Shown here piece by piece: positions 62,916 to 64,000 of a stretch of DNA of 64,000 nucleotides (positions are counted from its first letter, which is position 1; every line of letters starts with the position of its first letter). The position numbers were made by a program, and so were the translations under genes. Location of the stretch: assembly GCF_008312885.1 (NCBI RefSeq), contig NZ_VSSO01000005.1, positions 62,001-126,000 on the forward strand. Direction: 5' to 3'. The notes under the pieces are model-generated. The model worked only from the letters and a program-made list of their open reading frames with translations, did no database searches and was not told the DNA's origin. Source of the stretch: Lolliginicoccus suaedae. Lineage in GTDB: Bacteria; Actinomycetota; Actinomycetes; Mycobacteriales; Mycobacteriaceae.

Positions 62916-64000
62916 ATGAGCGACGTGACGCCCGTTACGCTGACGCTCGGCACCATCGCCGCAGTCGTCAGCATTCCATGCTGGATCATCTTCTGGGCCG
63001 GGGCGTGGAGGATGGTGCAGACCATCCGGCTCGGCCAGCCCGACGGAACCCGCCTGTTCCCTGTCTGGCCGCGGTTCAAGCAACTCATGATCGAGTTCCT
63101 TGCCCACACACGCATGAACAAGTTCCGTTCCGTGGGCTGGGCGCACTGGCTCGTCATGCTCGGCTTCCTCCTCGGAGCCTCCGCCTGGCTCGAGGCCTAC
63201 GGCGAGACGTACAACCCGCACTTCCACTGGCCCATCATCGGTGACCTCTTCATCTGGAGCCTCCTCATGGAGTTCCTCGGCGTGGGCACCGTCGTCGGCA
63301 TCACCGCGCTCATCATCATCCGCCAGCGCAACCACCCGCGCCGCCCCGACCGGATGTCCCGCTTCTCCGGCTCGAGCTTCTGGCAGGCCTACTTCGTCGA
63401 GGCCGTCGTCCTCATCGAGGGCCTCGGCGTCGTCTTCGTCCGCGCCTCCAAGTACGCCGTCTACGGCGGAAACGATATCGCCTACTTCGCCACCCGCTGG
63501 ATCGCTGAGCTGCTGCCCGCCGAGCCCGTGCTCGTCTCCATCTTCGCCATGATCAAGCTGTTCTCCGGCATGATCTGGCTGCTCATCGTCGGCCGCTACA
63601 TCACCATGGGCGTGGCCTGGCACCGCTTCTCCGCGTTCTTCAACATCTACTTCAAGCGCGAGGACGACGGCGGGGTCGCGCTCGGCGCCGCCAAGCCCAT
63701 GATGTCCGGCGGCAAGGTCCTCGAGCTCGAGGAGGCCGATCCCGAGACCGATGCGTTCGGCGCCGGCAAGGCCGAGGACTTTTCCTGGAAGGGCCTGCTC
63801 GACTTCACTACATGCACCGAGTGCGGCCGCTGCCAGTCCCAGTGCCCCGCCTGGAACACCGGCAAGCCCCTCTCCCCCAAGCTGCTGATCCTGTCGCTGC
63901 GCGACCACACCTACGCCAAGGCGCCCTACCTGCTCGCCGGAGGCCGCAAGGACATGGCCGGCGAGGAGATCGGCCTCGTCGACGCCGACGGCAACCCCGA
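62916..64000 (+). CDS. Fe-S heterodisulfide-reductase-like oxidoreductase (Rv0338c-like), 5' part
   Basis: Membrane Fe-S oxidoreductase; 361 codons are present and the 3' end is beyond the window. The ATG at 62916 follows AGAAAGG. The N-terminal half is a respiratory gamma-subunit-like membrane domain with about five segments (TLGTIAAVVSIPCWIIFWAG, AHWLVMLGFLLGASAWL, LFIWSLLMEFLGVGTVVGI and others). A 4Fe-4S motif follows at residues 300-310 (C300-TEC-GRC-QSQCP). The mycobacterial counterpart Rv0338c is about 880 aa and continues with CCG domains, which should lie to the right of this window. The electron donor and acceptor are not known from the sequence. Confidence 0.93.
   Translation, partial: MSDVTPVTLTLGTIAAVVSIPCWIIFWAGAWRMVQTIRLGQPDGTRLFPVWPRFKQLMIEFLAHTRMNKFRSVGWAHWLVMLGFLLGASAWLEAYGETYNPHFHWPIIGDLFIWSLLMEFLGVGTVVGITALIIIRQRNHPRRPDRMSRFSGSSFWQAYFVEAVVLIEGLGVVFVRASKYAVYGGNDIAYFATRWIAELLPAEPVLVSIFAMIKLFSGMIWLLIVGRYITMGVAWHRFSAFFNIYFKREDDGGVALGAAKPMMSGGKVLELEEADPETDAFGAGKAEDFSWKGLLDFTTCTECGRCQSQCPAWNTGKPLSPKLLILSLRDHTYAKAPYLLAGGRKDMAGEEIGLVDADGNP

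Noticed and set aside
62835-63908. Minus-strand 357-codon frame at the right end
   Set aside because: It is antisense to the Fe-S oxidoreductase, which has membrane segments and a 4Fe-4S motif on the plus strand; the minus frame is acidic low-complexity text.

Overview
The window comes from a high-GC, mycolic-acid-containing actinobacterium (order Mycobacteriales). This rests on gene content and order that match Mycobacterium tuberculosis blocks as I remember them: fprB beside an AurF-type oxygenase, purA divergent from an Rv0358-like gene, a DUF3151 gene, fba and a GH76 gene in one area, plsB2-plsC as a pair, VKOR with a DsbA-like protein, pyrE-ttfA-clpB, dnaK-grpE-dnaJ-hspR, and the Rv0338c-type Fe-S oxidoreductase. 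TtfA, a trehalose monomycolate transport factor, points specifically to a mycolate envelope. The genus cannot be fixed from the window.

Layout. 1-6.5 kb: fprB (cut by the left edge), an AurF-like diiron oxygenase, a membrane protein, RNase Z-like hydrolase, purA and an Rv0358-like gene. 6.5-12.2 kb: CDF metal exporter, FUSC transporter, DUF3151 protein, secreted CocE-type hydrolase with a divergent TetR. 12.3-17.5 kb: a TetR with its probable operator facing a thioesterase-SDR pair, then fba, GH76 and a SpoU methyltransferase. 17.6-18.2 kb: a stand-alone LeuA regulatory-domain protein behind an unusual leader. 18.2-23.4 kb: plsC-plsB and a divergent YibE/F protein. 23.7-29.1 kb: VKOR-DsbA, a Tat DyP peroxidase with a PCuAC lipoprotein and a His-rich membrane protein, MarR and a crotonase. 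29.2-51.2 kb: one 22-kb NRPS gene. 51.6-60.9 kb: pyrE, ttfA, clpB, a TetR, and the hspR-dnaJ-grpE-dnaK heat-shock operon. 61.2-64 kb: a secreted S1 protease and the start of an Fe-S oxidoreductase.

The NRPS has six modules ending in a thioesterase, with one epimerase in module 4. Specificity residues read by eye give Ser for module 2 and Thr (made D) for module 4; the other four are hydrophobic-type and unassigned. No MbtH, transporter, acyl ligase or tailoring gene lies next to it.

Three observations look least explained. (1) A leader at 17.57-17.72 kb has a promoter, an apparently leaderless 13-codon ORF and two mutually exclusive stems, one touching the ribosome-binding site of the LeuA-domain gene. 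(2) A 65-66 bp inverted-repeat element occurs three times, once in each convergent junction longer than 100 bp. (3) The NRPS carries a half condensation domain between its first C and A domains.

RNA genes, CRISPR arrays and insertion sequences were not seen. All domain and homology calls are from reading the sequence, without database searches.
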